Source: UBA1351 sp963677885
Lineage (GTDB): Bacteria; Bacillota; Clostridia; Lachnospirales; Vallitaleaceae
Assembly: GCA_963677885.1 (NCBI GenBank)
Contig: OY782500.1
Span: forward strand, 3,658,001-3,722,000
Length of the DNA stretch: 64,000 bases
Reading direction: 5' to 3'
Below, one piece after another: positions 9,629 through 18,387 of the stretch. Both the position numbers and the translations under genes were made by a program. The notes below the pieces were generated by a model. That model made no database searches. It was not told the DNA's origin and worked only from the letters and a program-made list of their open reading frames with translations. How positions within the stretch are numbered: position 1 is the first letter of the stretch; every line of letters begins with the position of its first letter.

Positions 9629-10558
9629 ATGACAAAGGAAACTTTTTTTGTTGAAGGTCTAGGTGGACAGAAACTTTTTGTACGGTGTTATAAGGAAGAT
9701 CAAGGCGTCGGACAAGATGAAGCGGGAAGAAAAGAGACAAAGGTCCTTCAAATTCTTCATGGTATGGCTGAATTCGGAGACAGGTATGAAGCTTTTGCTG
9801 AAGTCCTGGTAAACAAGGGATACAGAGTCTATGTCCATGATCACAGAAAACATGGTTTTAGTTTATCCGGCAGCCAAAAAGTTGGGCACTATACCAAGGA
9901 TACCTGGCAGGATATGGTTGGAGACATACAAAAGGTGCAAGAAGAGATTCTGTCAAGAGAATCTGCTGACAGTTTGGTTATGTTCGGTCATTCCATGGGG
10001 TCATTTCTCCTTCGTAATTTCTTGATTGATTTTGGAGACAAGGTTTCCAGGGCGGTTATTTGTGGAACGGCTGATACAAACGGACCCTTGTCCATGGTTG
10101 GTATTATGTTGGCCAAGGTTCTTGGAGGACTGGCCGGTCACAAACCCAGTCCATTTCTTGATAATCTCTCAGTAGGTGCCTATAATAAGAAGTTTGAGCC
10201 GACTAAGACGACAGTTGACTGGTTAACCAATGACCATGAATTGAATAAATGGTATGAAGACCATCCTTTGTGTGGTTATCCTTATACACCTAAGTTTTAT
10301 GAAGAAATTGCCAAGGGTTTGCGCTATGTGATCAAGGATGATAATATAGTGAAGACGCCTAAAATCCCCCTTCTTTTTATTGCAGGAGCAATGGACCCTG
10401 TGGGCGAGATGGGTAAAGGTGTCGAAAAGGTTCGGAGTAAGTATGAAAGTTTAGGTTATGATACGGAGATAACCTTGTATGATCAAGCCAGACATGAGAT
10501 CCTTAATGATACCTGTAAAGACCAGGTTTATGAAAGAGTATTAGGATTTTTAGAATAG
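9629..10558 (+). CDS. Alpha/beta-hydrolase, monoacylglycerol-lipase-like
   Basis: Serine hydrolase of 309 residues. The nucleophile elbow GHSMGS is around residue 119, the acid is probably Asp in AGAMDPVGE, and the His is in QARHEILND near the C-terminus. The early HGMAEFGDRYEAFAEVL segment is typical of the lysophospholipase/monoacylglycerol lipase group (YtpA-like). It has no signal peptide. It begins 25 bases after the DHH gene and may be co-transcribed. A perfect hairpin follows the stop codon. Confidence 0.85.
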   Translation: MTKETFFVEGLGGQKLFVRCYKEDQGVGQDEAGRKETKVLQILHGMAEFGDRYEAFAEVLVNKGYRVYVHDHRKHGFSLSGSQKVGHYTKDTWQDMVGDIQKVQEEILSRESADSLVMFGHSMGSFLLRNFLIDFGDKVSRAVICGTADTNGPLSMVGIMLAKVLGGLAGHKPSPFLDNLSVGAYNKKFEPTKTTVDWLTNDHELNKWYEDHPLCGYPYTPKFYEEIAKGLRYVIKDDNIVKTPKIPLLFIAGAMDPVGEMGKGVEKVRSKYESLGYDTEITLYDQARHEILNDTCKDQVYERVLGFLE

Positions 10559-10573
10559 AAATTTATACCCATT

Positions 10574-10606
10574 CAAGAATCATCTGATTCCTACAGATGA
10601 TTCTTG
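10574..10606 (+). terminator. Perfect 13-bp inverted repeat after the hydrolase gene
   Basis: CAAGAATCATCTG and CAGATGATTCTTG flank a 7-base loop, 15 bases after the stop codon. No T-run follows, so it may be a weak terminator or an mRNA-stabilising hairpin. Confidence 0.5.
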
Positions 10607-10631
10607 GTCTGTATAGAAGAATGAAAGAGTG

Positions 10632-11012
10632 ATGACTATTAAGCTGAAAAAAGGAGATTTGATGATCACCTTGGCAATCGTTCTAGTGGCGGCTGTCATC
10701 TTGATGATCAATCAAATCGGTTCAACCAGTGAAGGTGACCTTGTCGTTGAGGTTCGTATTGATGGAGAGATTGTTGACGAGTTTTCTCTTCATGAAGACA
10801 TAAGAAAAGAATATTTAAGTGAGTTTGGCTATAATCTATTGGTCATTGAAGACAGTGAGGTTTATATTGAAGATGCCGACTGTCTTACCAGATCCTGTAT
10901 TGAAAGTGGCCACAGACATAAAAGCGGTGAGGCCATTGTTTGTCTGCCAAACCGGTTTACCATTGAAATAATCGGTGGAGAGGGAGGCGATATCGATGCA
11001 ATTTCGCAGTAG
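10632..11012 (+). CDS. NusG domain II-containing membrane-anchored protein
   Basis: Small protein of 126 residues with one N-terminal membrane segment (about residues 12-27) and an extracytoplasmic NusG_II-type beta domain. Two cysteines in the DCLTRSCIESG segment and a third in AIVCLPN match the family's conserved cysteine pattern. The function is unknown; in Clostridia it is regularly paired with a Gx transporter gene, as here, where the next start lies 17 bases inside this gene. The ATG at 10632 is taken in preference to the GTG just upstream. Confidence 0.8.
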   Translation: MTIKLKKGDLMITLAIVLVAAVILMINQIGSTSEGDLVVEVRIDGEIVDEFSLHEDIRKEYLSEFGYNLLVIEDSEVYIEDADCLTRSCIESGHRHKSGEAIVCLPNRFTIEIIGGEGGDIDAISQ

Positions 11013-11547
11013 AACCCAGCGCCTGGTCCTCTTGGGACTTCTGATATCTATGGCCATCGTTCTTGGATATTTTGAACGATTTATTCCCTTGCCTTGGAAT
11101 GTGCCGGGGATGAAGTTGGGACTGGCAAATATTATTACCCTGTCAGCCCTCTACTTTTTTAATAAAAAGAATGTTTTTGCCCTGGTGGTGATTCGGGTGG
11201 TCATGACCTCCCTATTGGTTGGAAGCATGATGAGTTTCTTTTACAGTATGGCAGGCGGCCTTTTGAGTTTTGCAGGTATGGCAATTCTTCATCACTGGTT
11301 CAGTAAATCGGTAAGTCCAATCGGTATCAGCATTCTTGGAGCCTTGCTCCATAATCTTGGCCAGTTGGGTGTATTGGCTCTTGTATCAGGTAGGGTGACC
11401 ATTGCCCTGTCCTATGCTCCATTAATTATGGTCTCGGCAATAGCAACCGGTATTTTTGTAGGAGTGGCCTCTATCTTTTTTGTAAAAAGCATGCCCATGA
11501 CCAGCTTGAAATCAAGGGCTATGACCTCATCAAAGGAAGAAAGATAA
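10996..11547 (+). CDS. Gx transporter family membrane protein (heptaprenyl diphosphate synthase component I family)
   Basis: Hydrophobic protein of 183 residues with five to six membrane segments. The opening region, with GYFERFIPLPWNVPGMKLGL, is characteristic of the Gx/HepS-I family, which resembles ECF S components and is thought to carry a quinone or isoprenoid-related substrate; the actual cargo is unproven. An AGGGAGG ribosome-binding site stands eight bases before the ATG at 10996, so the in-frame upstream start at 10975 is rejected. It overlaps the NusG_II gene and is surely co-translated with it. Confidence 0.82.
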   Translation: MQFRSRTQRLVLLGLLISMAIVLGYFERFIPLPWNVPGMKLGLANIITLSALYFFNKKNVFALVVIRVVMTSLLVGSMMSFFYSMAGGLLSFAGMAILHHWFSKSVSPIGISILGALLHNLGQLGVLALVSGRVTIALSYAPLIMVSAIATGIFVGVASIFFVKSMPMTSLKSRAMTSSKEER

Positions 11548-11599
11548 GCCCCTTGATGCCTTGAAATTTTCAACATCCCGTAAAATTTCAGAGTTAATT

Positions 11600-11633
11600 A
11601 TAAAAGTGTAAGCATTTATTTTTACACTTTTAT
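11600..11633 (+). terminator. Perfect 12-bp inverted repeat between the Gx gene and the amidase
   Basis: ATAAAAGTGTAA and TTACACTTTTAT flank a 10-base AT-rich spacer. A second, 9-bp perfect repeat (TGAAATTTT/AAAATTTCA) lies just before it at 11562-11590. They could act as a bidirectional terminator or as operator sites for the amidase promoter, whose likely -10 TATAAT is at 11664-11669. Confidence 0.5.
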
Positions 11634-11751
11634 TACAATGTCTTATTTTGACTAAATATATTGTATAATGGAACCGAAAAAGATATAGACAAAGTAGGGC
11701 ACACTACTTGATAAAATACAGGATAATGATGGTTAGCTTAAGGAGACATAC

Positions 11752-14055
11752 ATGACATTTATGAAGAAAATCCTTCCTTTATATAAAAGAATATTAGCGA
11801 CAGGGTTATGCATAACCCTTGGTTTTGGTGTGGGAAATTACACCTCTCTCGCAGGAGAATATACAGATGAACTGGTCCTAAAATACAATGGGGCTACTTA
11901 TAATTATAACAACCGTTTGGTTACCGTTGAAATTGACGGCAAAGAACTTCAGACCGGTGATATGCCTGCAGTTCTGATCAATTCACGAACCATGGTTCCT
12001 GTCAGGGAAGTTTTTGAAAGTGCCAGTATTAATGCTACCGTCAACTGGAATGGCAATACCAGGCAGGTCTTTATTGCCTATGAGGATAAGTTTATCGTTC
12101 TGACGATCGATTCCAATACGGCTTATGTCAATAATGTGCCGGTAGAATTATCTGCTCCTGCCACCTTGGTACAGGATATGTCCAAACAGTATCCCAAAAC
12201 CATGATTCCCCTTCGTTTTGTTTCTGAAAATCTTGGCTTTGACGTAAGTTGGGACAGTGATACATATACAGCAGGTATCCATACCGGTAAGACCATGGAA
12301 AAGGATGAAGACCAGGAAGCGATAAACAATGAAGATGATACTAAGGAAGATCCAACCGTTGTTTCCGGTGAACAGCTGGATAAACTGGAGGGCAGTAAGG
12401 CTAATCGAGACCTGCCAACAGCTCTTTTAAATGCACCGGTTGAGTTCACGGCTTCCGGTAATATCAGTGAAGAAATCGAAGCTTCCTATTCTGAGATAGA
12501 TATTGAAGCTAAGTCTTATCCGATTGCCTTTGTTGATGATATCGATTATTTTGATGCCAACGGTGAGATTGGCTTTAAGATTCATACTGACGGTCCTATA
12601 TCAGATGTGGATACCCATGTATGGAACGGCAAATTCATTATAGAAGTATTGGAAGGTGCTTTGGACCTTGACGATACAACGATTGACTATACCAACAATC
12701 CTTTGGTAACAGCCATTAGGATGGGAGAACACGATACCGATGATGGCGTCCCTTACGCAAAAATTGTGTTTGATTTAAAGACATCAGGCTATAAGTTCAA
12801 TCTGGACTTAGATGATGACAGGGATACCCTTACGGTCACGGCTGTGAACAACTCCATTTACAAAGTTGCCCTTAAGCAAAATACTAATGGAGACTATATT
12901 GATATTACAGGTGTTAATGCTACCGTAGTTGAGGCTTTTCGTCTGAGTAATCCTACAAGAATTGTTTTTGATATGCCTAACACAAAAACCCTCCTTGGAT
13001 ACCAGGCGAGTGTAGCCCAAGGTCAATATGTTACAGCTATCAGGACTGCCCAGTTTGAGCCAACCGTAACAAGAATTGTTATCGAAACCGATGGACAACC
13101 GGATTATCAGGTCATTGATTTAAGTGATGGCGTGACACGGATCCAGATTCTGGAACCGGGTTATGAGAATATCGTTTATGATAATACAGAGGATAACCCA
13201 ACGATTATTATCGATCCGGAGGACAATGATACGATTTCCATTGATCATATTACTTATGAAGACAATTATTTGGACAGAGAATATATCATCACTATTCCAG
13301 GAGACCAACGTGAGCATTTTGGTAGTGGTGTCGTCAACATCAATGACAATATTATCGACAATATTAATGTTAAGCTGGATGCCAGCGGTAATACCAAGCT
13401 GACCATTAAAGCCAAGACAATTCATGAGTTTAGAATAGAGGAAACCTCTCAAGGCTTGGTCATCAAGGCCTACAAGCCACATGAACTCCATGAGAAGGTA
13501 ATTGTTGTAGATGCCGGTCATGGTGGAGATGATCCGGGAGCCGTTGTTGGCCAGAATTTTGAAAAATATACAACCCTGGGTGTTACCCTTGAGCTTAAGA
13601 AGCTTTTGGACCAGGATCCGGATATGAAAGTCTATTACACGAGACTGGAAGATACAAGGCCGTCTCTCTACGAGCGTACAGACCTGGCCAATGAAGTGGA
13701 AGCTGATTTCTTCTTAAGTATTCATATTAACTCATTCACCAGTAAGTTTAACGGTGTGGAAACCTTGTATTTACCTGGACCGAATACACCAGGACTTAAT
13801 TCCTTCGAGATGGCGGCTATTTTCCAGGAAGTCTTCTCAGCCAATGTAGAGATTGCTGATTACCTGTCAAAACAAAGGGATAACCTTCATGTCCTGAATG
13901 CAACGGACATGCCGGCTATTATTTTGGAAATGGGTTATCTGACTAATGATCATGACCGCCAGTACCTGACTGATCCAAATTATTATGATGATTTGGCAGC
14001 AGCGATTAAATTATCTATTGATGAAACCTTTAAACAGCATCCGACAGGACGGTAA
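11752..14055 (+). CDS. Multidomain N-acetylmuramoyl-L-alanine amidase with stalk and AMIN domains
   Basis: Secreted peptidoglycan hydrolase of 767 residues. A signal peptide (about 1-33) precedes a copper-amine-oxidase-N stalk pair (about 55-185; VLINSRTMVPVREVFESA and MIPLRFVSENLGFDVSWD), an acidic linker, AMIN-type beta domains (about 240-580), and a C-terminal Amidase_3 domain starting VIVVDAGHGGDDPGAVVG with zinc ligand His590. The later SIHINS and AIILEMGYLTN segments hold the remaining metal and catalytic positions. The amidase cuts the MurNAc-L-Ala bond. The stalk resembles the one in the protease at 6824. birA follows after 2 bases. Confidence 0.9.
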   Translation: MTFMKKILPLYKRILATGLCITLGFGVGNYTSLAGEYTDELVLKYNGATYNYNNRLVTVEIDGKELQTGDMPAVLINSRTMVPVREVFESASINATVNWNGNTRQVFIAYEDKFIVLTIDSNTAYVNNVPVELSAPATLVQDMSKQYPKTMIPLRFVSENLGFDVSWDSDTYTAGIHTGKTMEKDEDQEAINNEDDTKEDPTVVSGEQLDKLEGSKANRDLPTALLNAPVEFTASGNISEEIEASYSEIDIEAKSYPIAFVDDIDYFDANGEIGFKIHTDGPISDVDTHVWNGKFIIEVLEGALDLDDTTIDYTNNPLVTAIRMGEHDTDDGVPYAKIVFDLKTSGYKFNLDLDDDRDTLTVTAVNNSIYKVALKQNTNGDYIDITGVNATVVEAFRLSNPTRIVFDMPNTKTLLGYQASVAQGQYVTAIRTAQFEPTVTRIVIETDGQPDYQVIDLSDGVTRIQILEPGYENIVYDNTEDNPTIIIDPEDNDTISIDHITYEDNYLDREYIITIPGDQREHFGSGVVNINDNIIDNINVKLDASGNTKLTIKAKTIHEFRIEETSQGLVIKAYKPHELHEKVIVVDAGHGGDDPGAVVGQNFEKYTTLGVTLELKKLLDQDPDMKVYYTRLEDTRPSLYERTDLANEVEADFFLSIHINSFTSKFNGVETLYLPGPNTPGLNSFEMAAIFQEVFSANVEIADYLSKQRDNLHVLNATDMPAIILEMGYLTNDHDRQYLTDPNYYDDLAAAIKLSIDETFKQHPTGR

Positions 14056-14057
14056 TC

Positions 14058-15056
14058 ATGGGACAAAGCGTTAGAGATAAAGTATTGGATAAACTTCTTG
14101 AAGCCGAAGATTACCTTTCCGGCGAACAGCTGAGTGAGGCCTTCGGTGTTTCAAGAACCAGTATTTGGAAAGCTATCAAAAAACTGAAAGAAGAAGGCTT
14201 TCAAATTGATTCGGTGAACAACCGGGGATACCTTCTTGTCGAAAATCCAAGTGACTTGGCTTCGAGCCTCTTAGTCCATGACTTGAAGGCCTTAGGCTAT
14301 GACCATGTTAAATGGTATGAATCGATTGATTCTACGAATTTGGAAGCCAAAAGACTGGCTGATTCCACTTTTGGACCTGGTGAAACCGGTGTTTTTGTCG
14401 CTGATGAACAGACCCTTGGAAGGGGTAGACGTGGAAGGTCCTGGGAATCTATAAAAGGTCAGGGAGCCTATACTTCCCTCCTGATTAGACCTGGGATTCC
14501 GCCCTCATCGGCCGCTATGCTGACTCTTTTGGCAGGCTTTGCAGTCTGTAGAACCCTAAGAGATGATTACGGCTTGGATGCAAAAATCAAATGGCCTAAT
14601 GATATCGTTGTCGATGGAAAGAAAATCTGTGGTATACTGACAGAAATGTCCAGTGAGATTCGAAGTCTTCATTATGTGGTCATCGGTGTAGGGATTAATG
14701 TTGGTCAAAGGGAATTTGATCATGAACTTCAAGATAAGGCCACCTCTTTAGCCATGGAAAAACCAGGTATGAAGATCAATAAACATGACCTAATACTTGG
14801 TTGGGTAAAGGCTTTTACCAAGCTGGTCCCTGAGTTTGAAGCCAGTAAATCCTTAAGCTTTATTCGAAAAGATTATGAAGCTTTGTGTGTCAACATCGGC
14901 ACCGGTGTAACTGTAATCGAATCAAAAGGGACCTATAATGGTTTTGGTGTCGGTATTTCTGATCTAGGTGATCTTATGGTCAGGTGTGATGATGGAAGCG
15001 TTAAGGAAGTCATGTCCGGAGAAGTCTCAGTGCGAGGCATCTACGGTTATGTATAA
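14058..15056 (+). CDS. birA: Bifunctional biotin-protein ligase and repressor BirA
   Basis: Attaches biotin to carboxylase subunits and probably represses biotin genes. It has an N-terminal winged helix (SGEQLSEAFGVSRTSIWKAI), so it is the bifunctional type, then the catalytic domain with GRGRRGRSWES and KWPNDIVVDGKKICGIL, and a small C-terminal SH3-like domain. The length of 332 residues is normal. It starts 2 bases after the amidase stop and is followed 14 bases later by a small conserved gene, suggesting a common transcript. No biotin-operator palindrome was recognised nearby. Confidence 0.93.
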   Translation: MGQSVRDKVLDKLLEAEDYLSGEQLSEAFGVSRTSIWKAIKKLKEEGFQIDSVNNRGYLLVENPSDLASSLLVHDLKALGYDHVKWYESIDSTNLEAKRLADSTFGPGETGVFVADEQTLGRGRRGRSWESIKGQGAYTSLLIRPGIPPSSAAMLTLLAGFAVCRTLRDDYGLDAKIKWPNDIVVDGKKICGILTEMSSEIRSLHYVVIGVGINVGQREFDHELQDKATSLAMEKPGMKINKHDLILGWVKAFTKLVPEFEASKSLSFIRKDYEALCVNIGTGVTVIESKGTYNGFGVGISDLGDLMVRCDDGSVKEVMSGEVSVRGIYGYV

Positions 15057-15070
15057 TAGAAAGGAAGCTT

Positions 15071-15418
15071 ATGGACAATATATTTAAAGGACTGGATAAT
15101 CAAACCTATTCGGATGGAGTTATTTTGGCTGTATCCAATTCCTATGAGAAACTCTACTACTTCAATGAAGATTTTGATATGATTCCAGAATTGGTCCAAA
15201 AGGAATTACAGATTCTTTTGGTCATGCATACAGAAGAAGTTGGTGGTATTATTGCAGTAGGTTTTGATACAGATGGTCAGTTATATATAGAAGCAACAGC
15301 TAATGAGTTGGATGCCTATTATGATCATATTGGGTCTCATCTGAAAATCAAAGAATATCAAAGGGAGAGAAGAGAACTTTTTGGCTCCTTGGAGCGCTTT
15401 TATGAGGAGTTTTTCTAG
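15071..15418 (+). CDS. Small conserved hypothetical protein (DUF6145-like)
   Basis: Acidic soluble protein of 115 residues with no signal or membrane segment. It resembles small proteins found beside birA/coaX genes in Clostridia (DUF6145), an attribution from memory. The central LLVMHTEEVGGIIAVGFDTDGQLYIEA looks like a beta-rich core and the C-terminal EYQRERRELFGSLERFYEEFF is helical. An AGAAAGGAAG ribosome-binding site precedes the ATG. Function is unknown. Confidence 0.65.
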   Translation: MDNIFKGLDNQTYSDGVILAVSNSYEKLYYFNEDFDMIPELVQKELQILLVMHTEEVGGIIAVGFDTDGQLYIEATANELDAYYDHIGSHLKIKEYQRERRELFGSLERFYEEFF

Positions 15419-15422
15419 AACC

Positions 15423-15450
15423 TTGCAATTTATAGAAAAAGTGCTATAAT
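15423..15450 (+). promoter_or_regulatory. Extended -10 promoter ahead of the vitamin-transporter leader
   Basis: TTGCAA and TATAAT are 16 bases apart, with TGC directly before the -10. Transcription should begin near 15457, leaving a leader of about 140 bases before the S-component gene. Confidence 0.7.
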
Positions 15451-15456
15451 GGCAGT

Positions 15457-15595
15457 GTAACAGGATTAGCTAAGGCTTGGACTATACCGACTGGATAGTA
15501 CCTTTAGTGAAACTCTCAACAAGAGTTTCTTGGGCTGAGGTTTGATTCTATAATTGAATTTGTCTTGTATCCGAAAGGAACGGGAACGGAGGTCT
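15457..15595 (+). promoter_or_regulatory. Structured 5' leader of the ECF S-component gene, riboswitch candidate
   Basis: The leader can fold into several elements: an outer stem CTAAGG with CCTTTAG enclosing a hairpin ACTAT/ATAGT, then a perfect 7-bp hairpin GAAACTC/GAGTTTC with loop TCAACAA, and a small TCC-GAAA-GGA tetraloop stem just before the CGGAGG ribosome-binding site. No known TPP, FMN or THF aptamer consensus was recognised. Control at translation initiation is plausible because the last stem is close to the ribosome-binding site. Confidence 0.4.
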
Positions 15596-15598
15596 ATG

Positions 15599-16192
15599 AT
15601 GACAGATATGAATGTAAGTAAAAGTACCAGAACAATGACGGTTACAGGCCTAATGTTGGCTATGACACTGATTTTAACCTTAACACCCATTGGATTTATA
15701 CAGGTTCCACCAATTTCTATTACGATTATGCATTTACCGGTAATTATTGCAGGTATGATTGCAGGACCAATCAGCGGTTTTATCGTAGGACTTGGAATGG
15801 GACTTGCATCTATGTTTCGGGCAATTACCAGTGTGAATCCTGCTGATAAATTGTTTGTTAATCCTTTAGTATCAGTACTGCCAAGAGTATTTATTGGTGT
15901 TACTTCCTACTATGCCTATACCCTAGTACGTGGGGCTTTGATTAAGCTAAAGAACAAAGACTTGCTACAGGGTGGCTTGGCCGCAACAGTGGGTGCCCTT
16001 ACTGGAACACTAACCAATACCGTATTGGTACTTGGTATGCTTTGGTTGGTTCACTTTGCCAATGAAACAGGAGCTATTGCTTTCTTCATCAGTGTTCTTT
16101 CCATTAATGTGGTTATTGAAGTTATTGTTGCAATTATTGTATGTGTACCTGTCGCCATTGTTATTGAACGTATGGCAAGAGGTCGTTATTAG
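15599..16192 (+). CDS. ECF transporter S component, probably pantothenate (PanT-like)
   Basis: Membrane protein of about 198 residues with five to six hydrophobic segments. It would form a substrate-binding subunit that works with a shared ECF energising module encoded elsewhere. The segments VPPISITIMHLPVIIAG and MFRAITSVNPADKLFVNPLVSVLPRVF are typical of the folate/pantothenate S-component group. Position directly before coaX (pantothenate kinase) argues for pantothenate. CGGAGG is six bases before the ATG at 15599, three before the ATG at 15596; the longer upstream start is rejected. A terminator follows. Confidence 0.75.
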   Translation: MTDMNVSKSTRTMTVTGLMLAMTLILTLTPIGFIQVPPISITIMHLPVIIAGMIAGPISGFIVGLGMGLASMFRAITSVNPADKLFVNPLVSVLPRVFIGVTSYYAYTLVRGALIKLKNKDLLQGGLAATVGALTGTLTNTVLVLGMLWLVHFANETGAIAFFISVLSINVVIEVIVAIIVCVPVAIVIERMARGRY

Positions 16193-16225
16193 GAGAAATA
16201 TAAGTTGAACTCAACTTATTAATAT

Positions 16226-16251
16226 AAAAAAGAGCCTATGGGCTCTTTTTT
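16226..16251 (+). terminator. Rho-independent terminator after the S-component gene
   Basis: AAAAAAGAGCC-TATG-GGCTCTTTTTT is a strong, symmetrical hairpin with a T-run on both sides. It separates the transporter transcript from coaX. Confidence 0.9.
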
Positions 16252-16283
16252 CGACTGGGTATATGATAGGAGGAAAGTCTTTT

Positions 16284-17045
16284 ATGTTACTGGTTATTGA
16301 TATTGGAAATACTAATATTACTTTAGGGGTTTTTAAAGGCGATGAAGTGACGGGACGTTTTCGTATGCGGACCAAGACGGAGAAAACCTCCGACGAATAT
16401 GGTCTCTTTATGGTAACCCTGCTCAAAGAAAAAGGAATCGATCCTAAAGCGGTGAAAGCGGTGATTATATCCAGTGTTGTTCCAGATATTATGTATTCCT
16501 TTAGTAATGGAATTCGAAAATATTTTGACAAGGAACCTATGATTGTAGGGCCAGGGATAAAAACCGGTATATCCATACATACAGACAATCCGGCTGAGGT
16601 TGGTGCTGACCGTATTGTTGATGCTGTTGGAGCTAGATATGAATATGATGGAGACCTCATTGTGGTTGATTTTGGCACAGCTACAACTATTGACCTGGTT
16701 ACAGGAAAAGGCGTTTTTGAAGCAGCGGTAACGGTACCGGGAGTACGAATCAGTGCAGATGCCTTGTGGAAAGAAGCGGCTAAACTACCTGAAATTGAGA
16801 TTAAGAAACCAGAAAGTATCCTGGCCAAGAATACGGTCCATTCCATGCAGGCAGGCCTTGTTTACGGTTATATCGGGCAGGTGGATTATATCATCAGGAA
16901 GATGACAGAGGCTTATGGAAAGCCTTTAAAAGTTGTGGCAACCGGTGGTCTTGGACGAACCATCGTTGAGTCCATTGATTATATTACCTATGATCCGGAC
17001 TTGACCCTTAAGGGCCTAAAATATATTTATGAGAAAAATGTTTAG
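16284..17045 (+). CDS. coaX: Type III pantothenate kinase CoaX
   Basis: First step of coenzyme A synthesis, ATP-dependent phosphorylation of pantothenate. The ASKHA fold is shown by the N-terminal DIGNTNITLG phosphate loop, the GADRIVDAVGA segment and VVDFGTATTIDLV. The ATG at 16284 has TAGGAGGA upstream and gives the canonical MLLVIDIGNT start; the in-frame ATG at 16263 is upstream of that ribosome-binding site and is rejected. 253 residues is normal. dusB follows after about 20 bases. Confidence 0.95.
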   Translation: MLLVIDIGNTNITLGVFKGDEVTGRFRMRTKTEKTSDEYGLFMVTLLKEKGIDPKAVKAVIISSVVPDIMYSFSNGIRKYFDKEPMIVGPGIKTGISIHTDNPAEVGADRIVDAVGARYEYDGDLIVVDFGTATTIDLVTGKGVFEAAVTVPGVRISADALWKEAAKLPEIEIKKPESILAKNTVHSMQAGLVYGYIGQVDYIIRKMTEAYGKPLKVVATGGLGRTIVESIDYITYDPDLTLKGLKYIYEKNV

Positions 17046-17066
17046 TCATGATTTGAGGTAGTCAGT

Positions 17067-18023
17067 ATGAGCAAATATATAAAACCAATTCAATATGGAC
17101 TCTATCTTGGTCCTATGGCCGGTGTGACAGACATGGTCTATCGACAATTGTGCCAAGAACAGGGATGTGACGTCACTTATACGGAAATGGTCAGTGCAAA
17201 AGCCATTTATTATAAGAACAAAAAAACCCAAACTCTTATGGAGATAGGAGATGCTGAGTATAATGTCGGTGTCCAGCTCTTTGGCAGGGAACCGGAACTT
17301 ATGGCTGAGATGGTGAAGGTTATTGATCATGAAGGGATAGCTTCCTTTGATGTGAATATGGGATGTCCGGTTCCGAAAGTCGTCAATAACGGTGAAGGAT
17401 CTGCCCTGATGAAAGAACCTCTTTTGATTGGACAAATCGTTGAGTCCATGGCCAAGGTGACGGATAAGCCGGTTACCATTAAGATTCGTGCCGGTTTTGA
17501 CTCCGAACATCTCAATGCACCTGAGATTGCGAAGATTGCACAGGAATCCGGGGCAGCTCATGTAGCTATTCATGGCCGAACCAGAGAACAGTATTATTCA
17601 GGGAAAGCCAACTGGGATATTATACGACAGGCCAAAGAAGCTGTATCCATTCCAATCATCGGTAACGGCGATGTAACAGGTGGAGCGTCTCTCAAAGCCA
17701 TGCTTAAGGAAACAGGATGTGATGGCGCCATGGTCGGAAGAGCGGCAATGGGGAATCCCTGGCTTTTTAAGGAGTTGGTCTGTGCTATTGAAGATAAACC
17801 TTACCAGGCTCCCACCCCTGATGAAATCATTGATATGGTAAACCGCCATGGACATATGCTGGTTGACCATAAAGGCGAATACATAGCTATGCGGGAAATG
17901 CGTAAACATGTATCCTGGTATACCAGAGGGCTAAAAAATGCAACAAAACTTAGAAATGATATAAATGCTGTTGAGACACTGGAGGATTTGATTTCTTTGA
18001 TTTCGGCATTTCGAGAGGACTAA
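17067..18023 (+). CDS. dusB: tRNA-dihydrouridine synthase (DusB family)
   Basis: FMN-dependent reduction of uridine to dihydrouridine in tRNA D-loops. The TIM-barrel protein shows LGPMAGVTDMVYRQLC at the start, the active-site segment DVNMGCPVPKVVNNGEGSAL with the conserved Cys, VTIKIRAGFD, HGRTREQYYSGKANW and the FMN phosphate site GNGDV...GAMVGRAAMGNPW. The length of 318 residues is typical. It forms the conserved coaX-dusB-greA-lysS order, though greA has its own promoter here. Confidence 0.94.
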   Translation: MSKYIKPIQYGLYLGPMAGVTDMVYRQLCQEQGCDVTYTEMVSAKAIYYKNKKTQTLMEIGDAEYNVGVQLFGREPELMAEMVKVIDHEGIASFDVNMGCPVPKVVNNGEGSALMKEPLLIGQIVESMAKVTDKPVTIKIRAGFDSEHLNAPEIAKIAQESGAAHVAIHGRTREQYYSGKANWDIIRQAKEAVSIPIIGNGDVTGGASLKAMLKETGCDGAMVGRAAMGNPWLFKELVCAIEDKPYQAPTPDEIIDMVNRHGHMLVDHKGEYIAMREMRKHVSWYTRGLKNATKLRNDINAVETLEDLISLISAFRED

Positions 18024-18152
18024 GGGGCGATTTTTTTACCTCTGTCTTCTTGGACTAACTGTAAATTAGACTTGTTAGGGGCTGAAATCGGAAAATAATT
18101 GCAAATTCGTAAGATTTGGCAGAAAGTTTACAGAATATCCATAGCTTGTTTG

Positions 18153-18181
18153 TTGACATTGCTAGTAGAGTACGATATAAT
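18153..18181 (+). promoter_or_regulatory. Perfect-consensus sigma-A promoter for greA-lysS
   Basis: TTGACA and TATAAT, both exact consensus, are 17 bases apart. Transcription should begin near 18188, so the greA leader is about 200 bases. The rest of the 18024-18387 gap holds only a small hairpin (AGCTTA/TAAGCT near 18214-18232) and no convincing gene. Confidence 0.85.
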
Positions 18182-18387
18182 ACATTGAAAATATGGCGAG
18201 GCATAAATGAAGAGCTTACATGGGATAAGCTTATTTTTGCTAGTTTTAAAACTTTTAGTACGTTTGTTTTGGGGAGTTCGGGTTTGAACTTTTGGGTATG
18301 AAACGTGCCTGGATAAGTTTTTTACACAGCAAAGAATGGTTTAGAGAGATCATTCAATATAATATTTTGAAAGACGAGGTGTAACTG

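Noticed and set aside
15457..15595. TPP, FMN or THF riboswitch in the S-component leader
   Set aside because: None of the conserved core blocks (for example CTGAGA with the later ACCTGATCTGG-type block for TPP) occur in the right order; only generic stems are present.
18116..18301. 61-residue open frame between dusB and greA
   Set aside because: It overlaps the exact-consensus promoter, has no ribosome-binding site and no protein-like composition; taken as leader.
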